From Ignelater luminosus (Eukaryota; Arthropoda; Insecta; Coleoptera; Elateridae), in the NCBI GenBank assembly GCA_011009095.1, contig VTPC01005736.1, positions 208,621 through 272,620 of the forward strand: a stretch of DNA of 64,000 nt, read 5' to 3'. Both the position numbers and the translations under genes were made by a program. The notes beneath the pieces are model-generated. The model had not been told where the DNA came from and searched no databases. It saw only the letters and a program-made list of their open reading frames with translations. Below are positions 24,701 through 37,934 of the stretch, piece by piece. Position 1 is the first letter of the stretch, and every line of letters begins with the position of its first letter.

Positions 24701-27700
24701 TCCGAGTTAACTTTATCTATTGAGTGTGATTAATCTTTACAAGGATTAGGCAATTATTCGATCTGAAACTGTGACAATCTTAAAGCGACGCTTTCGGCCT
24801 CATTCGCTTCCATTAGAATCAAAAATCAGTGAGCCTTCTATAACATCCTTTTCCAAATAAGAAAATATTGGATTTTGAGAAATCAACTATTTGAATTATG
24901 AGAATTGTGAAAAACAACGGAAAAAGTATCAAATGGGAATTGTTCAAAAATTCCTGAAGTTCTAGAAAGACTTCTGAAGTTGATATTCTATATTTTGGCC
25001 TTACAGATTCGGTGCTTAACATGCTGGAAGAAAACGATTTGGTTTAAGAATGGACGAGCTTGGTTGTTTGTTCTTCTAGTCTTCTTCTTTTTACTAAGGA
25101 CATTCCATATTTGGCCTTAGCTAATAGCTAACTTCAATGCAATTAAGAGTAGAAGTGTTTTAGTAGTTCGAACAGTCTTAAATTGTCTAGACTTCTGGAC
25201 GCTGATGCACCAACTGACTTGGAAACTTGGAGAATTATCGAATCTCACGTGTGCTGCTAATCTATCGTGTATCAACGTAGAATAATGAGAGCATGGTTTG
25301 ATATACAGTGTGTACGGGTGCAATATCAAAGAGTAACACTGTAAACAAGCTGTCTTATAAGGCAATACTTAATACAATCATAATATGGATAGTAATGATA
25401 ATATTACTACTAAATAAAGCGAAAAAGTAAGACTGATACAAAGAAATCTGAAAGAAATTGCAGGATACTGGACAAAATCAAGTTGCACTCTCTCCAAAAT
25501 TGGTCTTGCATACGGGTACGTTTTTAAATTGATTATTTGTTTACTTTCATCTCACTGCGCGACCAATTATATCTTGAAATTTACATAAACACTGGATACA
25601 CGCAAGTTTAAACATACCTTTGAATGAATTCTAAACAATAATCACACACGTAATTTCGGTTGCATACTTGGAACAGCCACACAGCAATAAAACCAGTTAG
25701 AAGTTTTAAGCATTCAAACTCGTAACTAACTTCCCCATGCTGGAGTAGATTAAGTTTTCATATTTTATCCACGGAATTATTACTGAAATTATTGAAACTC
25801 ACAACGAAACTATTAAGAGTTTCCGTTTAACTTCGGAATTACACAACTTCTCACACGTTAATTCCTGAAGCGAGCCAAACGAAACGAAAAAATATCAATA
25901 AAAAAGAGAGTTTAAATCAGAAACTTGATATAAGAGTAGCACAAACTTCCTGAAGTGCACATATTACACCCTTTAGTGCTTCAAACATCCACCAACACAA
26001 TGTTCTCTTCTAAAATCAACTTCTCTTCACACCAAGTTTTCCCGAAGTATACTCGAGATTTCCTTTAGAGTTTGGTGCAAAGCAATAGTAACAACGGCCC
26101 ACTAGCAATCAGTGGGGTTTTGAAATGAAAATCGTGAACCGGCCGATGACGTCACGTTCGGGGTTTACCGCCCGTTTATAAGCTTATGTATGTTTTAACG
26201 TTTTAGTGTCGTCCTCCTTTAGTTGTAACATGTCATGTTTAATCTCAGTGTATATAACCGAATTTAGGGATAGAAAAAGGAAAATAGTTTTATTAAGAAC
26301 GTCCTACCAAAAAGTTCTAAACTTTAGCTGGGGAATTATTGTGCCAAGCAAAATTTTAACAGGGGTTTAGTTTTTGTTAGGTTTTTTGTTATTCGAATTC
26401 GAAACAAGACTTTGCAATGTCAGCTCGAGGGAAATTGTAAATTTCTTTGATAGGACTTTTTATAGTAAAAACGTCTTTAAGTGACAAGAAGAAATACGAG
26501 GGTTGTTTTAACAGAGTTATTTTTTATGTACGATTTAATAATAAATAGCGGAGAATTTTTATTTGGTTATTAGTTCGATTCTAGCATTTAATCTGTCGAC
26601 TACGTTACTATTTCTACAATGTAGGTTTTTATGTGGGATTTGCAAAGCACACTTAAGGGAGTGAAGATCATTAAAAGCTCTCGGGTCGTAAGGGTCGTAA
26701 TATAATCTTACCCGGCTAGATGATGACACATGCTCGTGGAGTGTCAGCCAAGAAGTGCGTCAACGTTTTTAGTTCAAAGTTGCGGGGTGGATGTATTATA
26801 TCGCATAAAGCTACGGCTTACTTAGCGCAAATTAGTAGATATACACATAAAGGATAATGTCAAAACCACGTGAAATGCAGGGAGTACAGGCAGGAAGTAG
26901 AGGAAACAGCTCGGAGTCTTCAATTATTATTACAATCGGTACCACAATCTATTACTAAAACGACAAAATGGATTACATGACAGACGTGCACATTTACTAA
27001 TTAAATATTATTATTGCCAGATTTTGCTTGTAGCAAGAACACTCTTCTCAAACTCCCTGACCCAGATTCAGCTGTCAACCTTAAAGTTAAGGGTATGTCT
27101 TAAGTTATTCATCCCCTTCTGGAGGGCCTCGACTCGACAAAAACAGAAACCTGAAGGCTTATCAATTTTTCAGATACGATGGACCCTTTTCTATTAATCA
27201 ACCGATGTAAATAAATCTACGGCGGGGTGTGACGGCTGATCCTTTGGGATACACCAAAACTAAGCCTTTGACCCAAAACAAAATCTCAATCAAATATGCA
27301 ACCAAACCGCTTTGTAGTATCATTGTCGCAAAAAATCATTTCACCTTTAATTTCTTTTAATTAAACCTTTACAGATGTGCGGACGTACGTGATGAATCCG
27401 GTCCTGTATCTAAAATTCATTTATAAATGGTAGAATCCTAAACGCTTCCTGAATGGCTTATCGACCTTTCTTGATTAAAAATTAAGGAACAAGATTAACT
27501 CAACCATTTTGGATGATAAATAATGAAGTTAAACGAGGCCACTTTTAGTTTCATCGTAATCCCAATTGTTTTTAGTCCTTAAGAAGTTTCAAATTGTCTC
27601 ATATTTTATTTACAGCTCGAGTTTCTCCGATATTTTTTTTAAACTTTTAATTTTTCCCTCCTAGTAAAAACAATAAAAGTCGAACATAAATTCACAAAAA

Positions 27701-27885
27701 GGACATTAATAAGTAATGTCTAGAAAAAAAAAATCAAATTCTCCTGTAATAAATTGAAACTCCGATATATCCAATAACTGGCGAGAAAATCGCGTACGAG
27801 CGCTGAAATGTCAACTGTATCACAAATTCATTCATATCACATCCCAGCCGAAATCAAAAAACAAATCAAATACCGCGGTTTAGAG
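21760..27885. other. Long stretch without a supported gene
   Basis: AT-rich, with slightly more GC-rich patches at 22190-22620 and 26060-26180. The second holds a CRE palindrome and TATA-like motif, listed separately. Between 24070 and 25420 there are short open frames on the minus strand with no motif. Near 26680 the 9-mer GGGTCGTAA is repeated in tandem. Confidence 0.45.
26147..26182 (+). promoter_or_regulatory. Perfect CRE palindrome with downstream TATA-like box
   Basis: TGACGTCA at 26147-26154, the full cAMP-response-element palindrome, sits in a locally GC-rich patch. It is followed 20 bases later by TTTATAAG (26175-26182). That arrangement resembles a core promoter reading rightward, but no transcript start or first exon can be shown downstream. 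A full 8-mer can occur by chance in 64 kb. Confidence 0.25.
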
Positions 27886-28069
27886 TCAATAATACGAACC
27901 GGCTGGAGCGATATGCTCTGTATTTTTCGGATAAACCCCTATCGACGTATGGAATTGACTAGGTCTCCCTAAAACTTGCCTTCGGCGTCCAAATGTGAAA
28001 TCACGTACGCTGTACTCAGTAAACTTAAGAATTTCTTTATCCACATATATAATATAGTAACCCTTCAAC
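27886..28069 (-). CDS. Unrecognised small protein, last exon
   Basis: Minus-strand terminal exon of 184 nt after acceptor TTCTGAACAG. Its first base completes a codon with the preceding 44-nt exon, and 60 codons run to TGA. It reads LKGYYIIYVDKEILKFTEYS, then RRRQVLGRPSQFHTSIGVYP and ends KNTEHIAPAGSYY. The mix of Arg-Arg-Arg, GRPSQFHTS and a Pro/Tyr-rich end, at higher GC than the flanks, looks coding. I do not recognise the family. There is no membrane segment. A 148-bp intron separates it from the exon to its right. No clear AATAAA was seen close downstream. Confidence 0.5.
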
Positions 28070-28217
28070 CTGTTCAGAATTGATTTCTTTATATAAAGCA
28101 TTGTGGTTTTATTTGGGGCTTGCCGATTTTAATGAATTAGATTTGTAGCAACAAAAAAAGCTTCTAGGTAATTAATTTTTTTGTCTTTATCTCTGAAAAG
28201 TGGCGTTTCTTACTTAC

Positions 28218-28261
28218 GGATTTCTCTTCTCTTGTGGTATTGTAAAGAATTTCTGGCTCAC
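28218..28261 (-). CDS. Unrecognised small protein, 44-nt internal exon
   Basis: A very short exon with near-ideal borders: acceptor TTTATTTATTTTCAG in front and donor TCC|gtaagtaag behind. Read in phase 0 it gives VSQKFFTIPQEKRN plus CC, and CC plus the first G of the next exon makes Pro, continuing into LKGYY without a stop. The other two frames either meet a stop or do not fit the next exon. The strong splice sites and the in-frame join are the evidence. Confidence 0.5.
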
Positions 28262-29999
28262 CTGAAAATAAATAAAATAAATTAGAAAACAAATTCGTTG
28301 TAGTAATTTATAAGAAAATGGGCATAGTCATTTATTATATAACAAAGTTTTAAGTTTCCTGTTTTAAGTAAAATTTCCACCCTAGCCAACTTTTGAACCA
28401 AAATCTCAAGAGACGCCTAAGTAACATCTAACCGCACGCTACTTGAGCGGAAGCTCGGTTAACTGCCTGCAGAAAGCTCCCGTTATATATGCAGATGTTT
28501 ATGATTTTGTCAAAATGTAATTCAGCAGCTTTTGTAAGCATTAAAGTAGGCGTGAAGTGCAATGATAAAGAGTGACATTCATTCCGGCTTAATTGGTTCT
28601 GCTAACTTACACGTCTTCAATTAACTAAATTAGCAAACGAACTTAATAATAAATTCATTCCTCACGAGGAATTCGTTTCCATGATTTTAGGGTTCACCAT
28701 TAAGTAAAAATGAATTTCTACTCATTTTCGGGGGGCTTTTTCCTTTCTCTTTCTTGTTTCTATTTAATCGATAGTTTTTAGGTCAAATCTATTAAAATAG
28801 ATCAATCTTCATTAGCACGGAAAAGATTAGTGTTATAGGTGTTGCTTACTTAATCGACCTTTTTGGGACTGCTTTTAGTGGTTGTCATATTAAAATTGTT
28901 ACAGGGGGATTTCATTAAGTTACGACAACAAAATCTAAAGAGGTATAAGAGAAGGAAAATTAGAATTGAAGATTTATGCAAAAAAAGGATAAATTAAGAG
29001 AATTTGAAGCGAGATCGCGGTTCTTAAGAAAATATAACAAGACGATTTTGGGATGAACGTCATTACCTTAAGAGATTCTTGTAAAACGAAGAAAATTGAT
29101 CAGTGAATTGCCGGGTTATTTCTTTCATCATTTCATTTAATCAACTATGTAGGAAGCAGCGAGTTCATCACTTGTCTGTAATTCAAAACAATATTCAGTT
29201 GCAATAAGCTAAAAAATATCGAATAGATTTTGAATTTTGTATTTTTCGAAGCTCGGTTATTATTTCTTCAAGAAACATTGAGTTCTCAATACGAAACCAA
29301 TATAATCCTCCCCTCTTCCAATCCGAAAAGTAAAACTTCAACATTTACATATCAAATCTGCACTTTGCGACAAATTCTCAAAACAGTAAATATGATCACA
29401 CAATTCAGTTTCATTGATCTAAGTGCAATTTAGGTTAGCAAAAAACAAGAAAGCTGACAAAATGAGAAAACACCTATTACAGTGCTATCTCCAGATCGGG
29501 GTTGTGGAACCTATAAAATCCAAAGTTCTGAGCAAGTAAGGCTATCTCAAAGAATATGTCATCAAATCCAAAATAAATAGATAAAACGAAAAAGGAAAAA
29601 TGAGAACATAAAGAAACAGAAACTAGAATTTGAGAAAATCACAAGAAACAATGGTCTTGATCAAATTCGACGGATGGAAGTATTGGCTCTTATTATAACT
29701 CAGTGTAGTGGAAAACAAGGAAATCTGATAAGAATATATGTCTAAATACTTTCTAAATTCAAAATCTTAATAAAGTTCTAAAGCAAGATGAATAGCTATC
29801 TTGATTTTAGTTACTGAACTAACCTAACTAAAATGTCGTAGAAGGTAATGGAAAAAGAATTTTTAAAAATATATTTCAAATAGGCATATTATAATTCAAG
29901 TCTGCTTTCCTCCGATATTTTATTAGAGCTTTTAGCCAGAATGGAAATAAACTCTTTGCATGTAAAGATTTGAAGCTGCAATGGCACAAAGTTACTCAC
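28262..29999 (-). other. Proposed intron of the unrecognised small gene
   Basis: AT-rich 1.7-kb stretch between the 44-nt exon and the proposed first exon. Nothing else is seen in it. Confidence 0.3.
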
Positions 30000-30119
30000 A
30001 ATGTAGAATATCTTGTGGGGGTTAGACCTATTAATTTCGTTGAAACGGAAAACGGGTAAATTAATTATATTCAAACTATCCCCAGAAAAATATAAATTTA
30101 AATTATAAGGCACCTTCAT
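30000..30119 (-). CDS. Unrecognised small protein, proposed first exon
   Basis: A minus-strand ATG opens exactly 40 codons, beginning MKVPYNLNLYFSGDSLNI and ending NPHKIFYI, up to a gtgagt donor in phase 0. Phase 0 is what the 44-nt exon requires. With the two downstream exons it gives 348 nt, a complete 115-residue protein. No signal peptide is seen. The donor has a weak exon side (ATT), and the ATG context is ordinary. This exon is the least certain of the three. Confidence 0.33.
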
Positions 30120-33100
30120 AAACTATGAAAATCCCTTAATATTTTCTCCATGTTTATGTGTGCCAGTGGTTAGTATCAAAATTACGTTTTTAACCTCTGA
30201 TACATCTTTCCTGTCGATAAGCAAAAGAACATATATAGATATTTCATAGATGGCAATTTCGTCTATTATAACTAATATTTCATAAGCAGCTCTTAAACGT
30301 CAAATACATCTTCCACCCAGGAATTTATCAATTACCGTTATAACTTAGCGTTCGCTTCGTATGAAATTTATGATTTCGTGATCGTTTTTCTTTTTCTCCC
30401 ATCTTGCTTCCTCTTTTTTCTCTTCTTAAGCACCACCATTCGAAATCGCATCGCAACTATTATTATCAATTTTTGTACACGAACAAAAAGGTTATAACTG
30501 CACTACAGAAATTCAGCTAACATAAGGTGTGCGCTGCTAATTAATTACCTTGGGATACGAAGCGTGTTCGGGGAGGAGGGAGGTGGTGGCTGCGTTTACT
30601 AACTTTTATTAGATATACAAGTACCATAAAACTTTAGTAAATTAGTTGATTACCAGTTTTATAAGAGTTTATGATCTAAACTTTTTATTAGCAAAAAATT
30701 AAAAATAGCTTACGTGGCGTTATTATATTTAAAACGGCAAGGGTGGCTTTAAATTTCCCACTCGAAAGAAAACACGTTAAAAGAAATTTTCTTTTTATTC
30801 GCGTGCAATTATTTAAATTGTTAATTTGGAAACTTCCTGCTGTTAATTTTAATAAAAAGAAAAATGTATGAATAATTGTGACACTTTTAAGAAATGTCAA
30901 GACCTCGTTAAAAATAATCAAAATGTAATGAATCACAAGTTGTATGTAAAAAAAAAGTTTTATAATAAATTATTTTAATGGGGGAGGAAATTCAGTTCTT
31001 TATTCGTTTGAATTAAAAAAAATTTTTTATTAGCTTGTGTTTTAGATTAAGGGAAAAATACATTTGTGTTGTCATTTCTTTGATCCTTGCTCCTTCAATA
31101 GAATTACTCTTTTTGATCTACTGTTGGCAATTCCATCTACGTGGGCGTTCTATAGCAATTATCTTGCCTTTTTGGGGTTATTATTTCAATCTGTTCGTTC
31201 CAAAAAACAGAACGTCACGCCTCAAGAGACATTTAACGTATCGACCCGAATCAATGCGCATCATCAGAGACAATCTACACTAACTGTGGGCAAAATGAGG
31301 CGAATTGGTTCGTATAACGATAAAACTTTCACGTGCGTTCAAATTGTTTGGCGAAATGTTTGCTGACAAAAAAACTTCTCTTCTGGAATAAAAACCTTGA
31401 ACTGTCTTGGAGGATATGGTGTGTCAAAATCGTCAGAATTAGGAAAACCCGGAAAGGTCCCTTGCCTAGGCGGCGGTAGATTTCTTGATGAAATACGGGC
31501 TCTAATTGATAACCTTTTTTCGTCTTTCTCTCAAAAATCCGATGAACGAGACTTTAACTTTTATTCAGTTTTTTGCCAAAAGTGCCAAAACATGTCAAAA
31601 ACTGTAAATAATAATTTACTCCTTTTGGCCATCCCAAGAAAAGATGATTAGGCGCTTCGTTCGGACATTATAGACCAAGTGTGACAAGAATTTGGATATA
31701 TTCTGGAGATTCGTCGGACTGTTTCATGAAGACGTATTTTATTCTAAAAACCTTTTTCAGCTAAATAATACATAAAGGTCATGACATGTCCATATCACTC
31801 TGTTTTCTTATTTACTCTTAAAACGATCATAAATAAGGGGCTCAAAGTTGATCTTTTGCACGAGGTGCAAAATTATTTATTTATTTTCTTGATTTAGGGT
31901 TACCTTACGGCAGACATCTCGAGGATTGATTTTGATTAAAAATTAACAACTTGGTTATCCAGTAAGCTAAAATTGCTTATGAATTCCTCTTTTATTTTAA
32001 TACAAGGACGCGGTGCTAGGTTATATTCAATACAAACCAAATTGAATATAATTGGGTTTAAGTTAATTTAGTACAAAATAATCTCATAGCGGTTAATTCA
32101 ATTATAAAATATCCGACCTGAGAAGATAAACGACTGGAAAAGTTAGAAAAATAAAAAATTACAAGATGTTATTGAAATATTAAATAAACAAGACAACAAG
32201 ATCACTAAAACTTTTTCAAAGCAAAGTGTCTCTTTGCGGTTTAAACATTCTTCAGATTTTCCGTTGAAAGCTTGCAAGTTGTGAAAGTTTCTTCTTAAAA
32301 CAGTTTGAAAACTTTTACGATTCAGAATTGTCACAAATTTTTAACGACTTGGGTTAACGACTATAGCATCATATTAGTTAGTTAAATCAAAACTGTTTTT
32401 CTTCTTCATTTCTCGAAAGTCTAAAATCAGATATTTACGCTTCATTGAATTTACAAAAAAATTTATTGTGAAAAGAATTAAGAGGATTTTGTAATTTTCA
32501 AACTAAAGCATTTAAATTTTTATTTGTGAAGTACAAAAGAGAGTCAATTGTGTGTGAAAAAATACAACTTGCTTTTAAAAAGTTCTAACATGGTTTTTTC
32601 ATTACGGAATGTAAAAAACAAACTTTTTAGAAAAATGTTACGTTTGTTACTGTTAATAAAAAGTTTCATGCAATTAATTAGGGAAACAGCTACTAACAGC
32701 TTTTGAAATAGTAGGGCTTTTCGCATTTTAAAACAAAAAGTGGACCCTGTAATTTTAATTAAATTTATAAAATTTTGCCCTGGAAAATTTAAATTTTAAA
32801 TTTCGAAATAATCAATTTATTTGCATAATGAAATTACATTTTCAAATAACAATCTATTAATCGTCGAAACTGAATAAGAGCTAGAATACCTTAGCATTTG
32901 CAGAAACGGGAATATTTAGAATTCAACCTCAAATGTTATTATAAAGATAGGTTTTAATGTTAGCCTAGGTACACATACATAAACAACAAACTAGGAAAGT
33001 TTTAATTAATGGCATCGAACTTTCTGGTACGAGACAAACACACACACACAGTAAACCCTAGTAATGTCAGAGAATAAATTCAACCCTTGAATATTTTGAA

Positions 33101-34704
33101 CTTTGACATATTTTCCTTTTTACTGTAACCCCCACATACATACATAACGCTTTTACATATTTTCTCCATTTCTTCACATACATCTTTAGAGCGTCCCTTT
33201 TATTTTCCCTTAGTCCTTTCTGCTTTTGCTGGAAGTTTTAATAATAATAATCTTTGCCGCATATATATATGTATATCGTCCGGAGGATGTTAAATTTTAA
33301 ATTGGGTACGTTATTTTGCATAAACATAGGCTAAAACTATAGTAGGTGTACACTAAACAATGTCCATCGTTTATGCAATTAACAGGGTGGCAGCTTTTAG
33401 CAGCTTAGCTAAGAAATGTTGTTAAATTAATATATTGGTCCCGAGGGAGGTTTTAGCAGCTCGCTCTGCAGGAACGGAATATACGGGAACTGTTTCAGGA
33501 TTTCAGTAAACCTCAACGCTTTACAAGCATGGAAAATGCCGTGTTTTATGTACGGAGGGTACATGTTTTAGTTAAAATATAAAATAACACTTCCTAAATC
33601 AGCTAAGGGATTTAAGGTAACGTTATACTACTACTAGTGTTGTTATTATTATTATTATTGTTATTATAAAACTTATCACAAGATAAACTTTCAAGAAAAA
33701 TAAGTAGGTACTAATTTCTAACCCAAATTTGGTTTTCCCTTAAATTACATGTGGAAGCACCTTCTCGCTCTGAGAAGGCGCAATATGGTGCCGTATTTAG
33801 GAAATTTCCGCGGTTTCATTTAGGCAATTCAGATGGTATAAATTGCTGAATCGGTTCGATTCTGCGGTTACGTAAACAGATCATTTTGTGTTTCTAACAC
33901 CTGAGTTACTTAAACAATTTGAACTAATTTCCTCCGTTTGATATTTACCCAGATATTTAGAGATATCGATAGAAATTAAACTTCCTATACAAATAGGTTA
34001 AATACGAGGGTTATTTGAGAAATCCTCCGCACCATTTCTTTAATTTCAATTAACTAATTAACAGTCGAACTTTCCATACGTTCTCAAAATAGCATTATTA
34101 TAAGAACGAATAAAAATCTTCCAAGAATAAAAAGAATTCGGAAAAAATTAAGAGTACAACAAACATTCTTTCGACAATCGATTCAACTTTCTATTACAGA
34201 AGGGATTACGAAACATCACGTTTTGGGACGTCTATAAAATAAAATCTCATCTTTTTCTTTTTACATTTTTAAAATAAAATAGAATTTTTGAAATGTGATT
34301 TTTATTATCGACTTTCTTTCCTGACATTATGTATATTTGGTAATGTTATTGAATCTCCATACTAATTCAAAGAAGTTTCTTTTTATTACAAACGAAGTAA
34401 CAAGCATAACGTGAATTTTTAATAAAACATTGGATATTAATAATAGCATAGCATCTCTTATTCAGACAAAATCTTATTTAATGTTGGCAAGAATCTCTAG
34501 CGCGTTCAACTCAAATGACGTTTTTCTAACCTGACATAAACATCGACGTGCGTAAATTGTCTCAAAAAATTCTTCAATCCTTTAATAAATATATAAACCA
34601 ATTGAATTGTTTTTGAAAGTATTATCTTACAAATTGTGTAATTGCCAAGTCGAACGAAGATTGTTGCAAGTTCGATGATGTCACAAATCATCGATACGAT
34701 CTAT
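30120..34704. other. AT-rich stretch up to the assembly gap
   Basis: Open frames at 31035-31651 on the plus strand (including one of 100 codons) are somewhat more GC-rich than their surroundings, but have no recognised motif or splice structure. Microsatellites occur at 33036-33050 (CA) and 33642-33667 (TTA). Nothing else is supported. Confidence 0.4.
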
Positions 34705-35104
34705 NNNNNNNNNNNNNNNNNNNNNNNNNNNNNNNNNNNNNNNNNNNNNNNNNNNNNNNNNNNNNNNNNNNNNNNNNNNNNNNNNNNNNNNNNNNNNNNN
34801 NNNNNNNNNNNNNNNNNNNNNNNNNNNNNNNNNNNNNNNNNNNNNNNNNNNNNNNNNNNNNNNNNNNNNNNNNNNNNNNNNNNNNNNNNNNNNNNNNNNN
34901 NNNNNNNNNNNNNNNNNNNNNNNNNNNNNNNNNNNNNNNNNNNNNNNNNNNNNNNNNNNNNNNNNNNNNNNNNNNNNNNNNNNNNNNNNNNNNNNNNNNN
35001 NNNNNNNNNNNNNNNNNNNNNNNNNNNNNNNNNNNNNNNNNNNNNNNNNNNNNNNNNNNNNNNNNNNNNNNNNNNNNNNNNNNNNNNNNNNNNNNNNNNN
35101 NNNN
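34705..35104. other. Assembly gap, 400 N
   Basis: Exactly 400 undetermined bases. The round size suggests a scaffolding placeholder or estimated gap. Any open frame drawn through it is meaningless. Confidence 0.99.
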
Positions 35105-37722
35105 TAGCAGAAATGTACTGACTCCATTCTTGTGGAGTGTTGTTTTAGGAATTTGGTAATGATTCTAAAACCAAATTAAGGCTTCCTTAACCAATGATCC
35201 TAGTGCCACGATGAAACCTTCAGTCTTTGCAGAGTTGGACTTACACCTTAAGATGACCTGCGCTAAAGATTTGTCAGCGATAGTCCATCGACCAGTTCAA
35301 CCTTGAATGTTTGAATTCGAATAACTGTGTAAATGCGGAAAAGTTCTTTTATTATTTCTTAGAAGAGAATTAATTTTTTTTTGATCGAAAACAGTAAAAA
35401 TTTGGTTTAAAGTTTAGAGACATTTCCTTCTGCAACAACAAATGGCATCATTGAAGAGAAACTTCAGTTAATAAACAAGCCCTATGATGAAAATAGGGAT
35501 TTAAAGTATCTACTAATGTTTCACCATGGACTTCTATGCTTTTGAACTCATAATAAAGCAGAATCTCATTGATAGACAGAAGGACGAATAGGAAATCCAA
35601 AGTTAGAAACTGAAGTTTTTTGAATAACACTTTAACACCAAAATCTTCTTCAACTGGAAGAAACATAAATATGTGGTTGTAAACAATATTATAAAAGATT
35701 TCAAGATAGCTGGCGAGACTTGCAGACTATGAAGAAACCGAATGTGCAAAGATTCACCAAATGGATAAAAATGTGGAAACTACACAATTGGAACTTTTCA
35801 AAACAGAATCAATATCTTGAAAATACTGCATTGCGGTGTATGCTCCACTGTATGGCCAGACTTATAGTACACAATTTATTACAATACTTAGACAAAGAGT
35901 CTTACTGTGTTGGTAAAAGAATGTTGCAGTTTGGACATACCTACTTCGTTCCCTCCCACCTCTGCTTTGAAGAGTAGGAATTAAAACTCAAAAGCAAGAA
36001 TTTGTATGTCGATTATTCCTACTGACTTTATAAAAAGACCTTTGCCTTACAGTAACAATTCAAAGTGTAATTTAGAAAACAAGAGTAGTTGAAAGCTAAT
36101 TTTGACAAATTGAAGATTTTTGGGCTACTCATTTTATTAGAAGGCACCAAGTCATCTACTCTATGCTCCAGTACTATGACCTTTTTGGGAAGATTCAATA
36201 TCATTCTGAATTTAACTGCAAATTGAAGATAAACAGCAAATAGTATTTCACGGAAAATTATGGTTAAAAGATAGTCTGCTACTTATCAAACCTAGGAACC
36301 AAACATACCAAGACTAAAAAATAACACTACCAGAAACGAGAATCTCTGCAAAAAGGAGATGCGTACTTTGAAAAAAAAATCTAGAGAGAGAGACCAAGTT
36401 GGTCTTCATACAAAGATATTTCTTAATCTTTCTGAAGTTACAACCCAAAGTGCGAAGACTTTTTTTAGTTTCTTAGTTCAAGCTAAAGATTAAGAACAAG
36501 ACATTTGCTCGAGATCTTTGTGATCTGGTTTTTCGTTGTTCACCGTGGATACATACAACTTAATAGAGGGCCAGGCAACCAAAAATGCATTGTGAGAAGG
36601 TCAAACTAAAAGGGATGTGACATGAGAAAACACGCCCAGAAAGCGTAGACAGTGAGAAATACAAAATTCTTCGATATAATCTAAAGAGACAATATTTCTG
36701 CCTTTGTGTTTTGTTTTTCTATGAAGATAGAGCATAGGCGTGGATTTTGATACCATTGAATAGCTCTTTTCAGGTTTATCAGATAGATTATCGTGTTGCT
36801 TTTCATTCTTTTTCACTTATAGCATTACTATTACTGTCTTCTATCAACTGGTCCATATATCTTTTTAGTTTTTCGAAATTAGTTAAACGTTAAAGCAGTG
36901 GTTTGTTCGTGAATTTACTCTAGACTTATTTTTGAATATAATCTAACACAAGTTTGATCAATTTTTCATTTCCTACACTCTTTCAATCAATCAGGACAAA
37001 AAAAGTTTTCTTAAATTCTACATTCAAGAATTTAGTTTTGTTAACAGATGTATTGGAAAAAATTGTTGTCGATTTTTTTAGACATGCGATGTTAAATTAC
37101 CAATTTAATCAAACTGGTGTGACTTAATTAAATTTGCGTTATCACAATGAATTTCTTTTCTTTAAGGTTTAATGGAGTTTTCGAGACTCATTAAATTTGA
37201 ATAACAAAACTTTATTAACATAAAGTTATTTTATTCCTATTATCGATGAGTCATTCCGCAATGACGTAAATGATGACGTATTTACTCAATAACATGATGT
37301 AATTTTGTAACCATAAATGGCAGTCAATGATGTTTCTCTAGAGAGAAAAAAGCTGGATCCTACATGTTCTCTCGAGATTGAGCGTGGTTTTAATGGTTAT
37401 GGATATCCGTGATTATTACACACGCTGAAAGCGCAAACAAAATTCATAAAAGGAAATTATTGTTTGAAATGTTCCATTTTAATTAGGTTATTTGAAACGA
37501 ATTATCTAGATTAAGAGGTTTCAATAGAAAAAGAGGTAAAATATTTTATTAAGGCTCGCACAATTTCTCGCCATTTTACTTTTCTATTCGTTCCCGTATA
37601 ATCACATTCTTTTTATAGCTTTCTTTTCAGTTTACGAATAATAAAGTTCAACACATCATCATTTTCGGAACGTTTTGTTGAGAATTTAAAGCTTGCGGTT
37701 CTATACCCTGTTACGTCAAATT
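35105..37722. other. Stretch with probable decayed repeat sequence
   Basis: On the minus strand around 35215-35181 one frame reads FIVALGSLVKEAL. This recalls the VVPVVVGALGxVxK element near the C-terminus of some non-LTR retrotransposon proteins; it is a weak match. Other open frames up to 36816 show no motif. Near 37265-37280 two TGACGT half-sites lie close together. Confidence 0.3.
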
Positions 37723-37851
37723 ATGAAGCATACTCTAGTTGTTTCGCTCGCGGTTCTCATGTTTGTTTGGTATTGTTCCCCAATGACTAATATGCGGTGT
37801 AGTGAACGATGGGTCGAGCTCAGGGACCTATTCGTGTCGCCTGTGCTTTGA
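37723..37851 (+). CDS. Candidate signal-peptide reading frame
   Basis: ATG opens a frame reading MKHTLVVSLAVLMFVWYCSP, a textbook n-region/hydrophobic-core start of a secreted protein. It is followed by MTNMRCSERWVELRDLFVSP and a stop 42 codons in. The surrounding 37690-37930 is visibly more GC-rich than its flanks. It could be a first exon: a GT inside the frame (after ATGCG) and an AG at 37861 (TTGCAG) would remove about 70 bp and continue into a frame with DRCESKVCPRC. No family is recognised, and the splice sites are not strong. Confidence 0.3.
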   Translation: MKHTLVVSLAVLMFVWYCSPMTNMRCSERWVELRDLFVSPVL

Positions 37852-37934
37852 TGCATTGCAGGAGCTCAACGTTGTCCTGGACCCTGACAGATAGGTGCGA
37901 ATCTAAAGTTTGCCCTAGGTGTTTAGGCAAATTC

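Noticed and set aside
28218..28261. The 44-nt exon as an upstream exon of the DUF1397-like gene
   Set aside because: The frame needed to join the 12578 exon contains TGA, while the join to the 28069 exon is open.
31035..31651. A gene with 100- and 84-codon frames
   Set aside because: No recognisable motif, no good splice borders between them; composition alone is not enough.
34642..35127. Open reading frames spanning the N run on both strands
   Set aside because: They consist of undetermined bases; the flanking few codons have no meaning.
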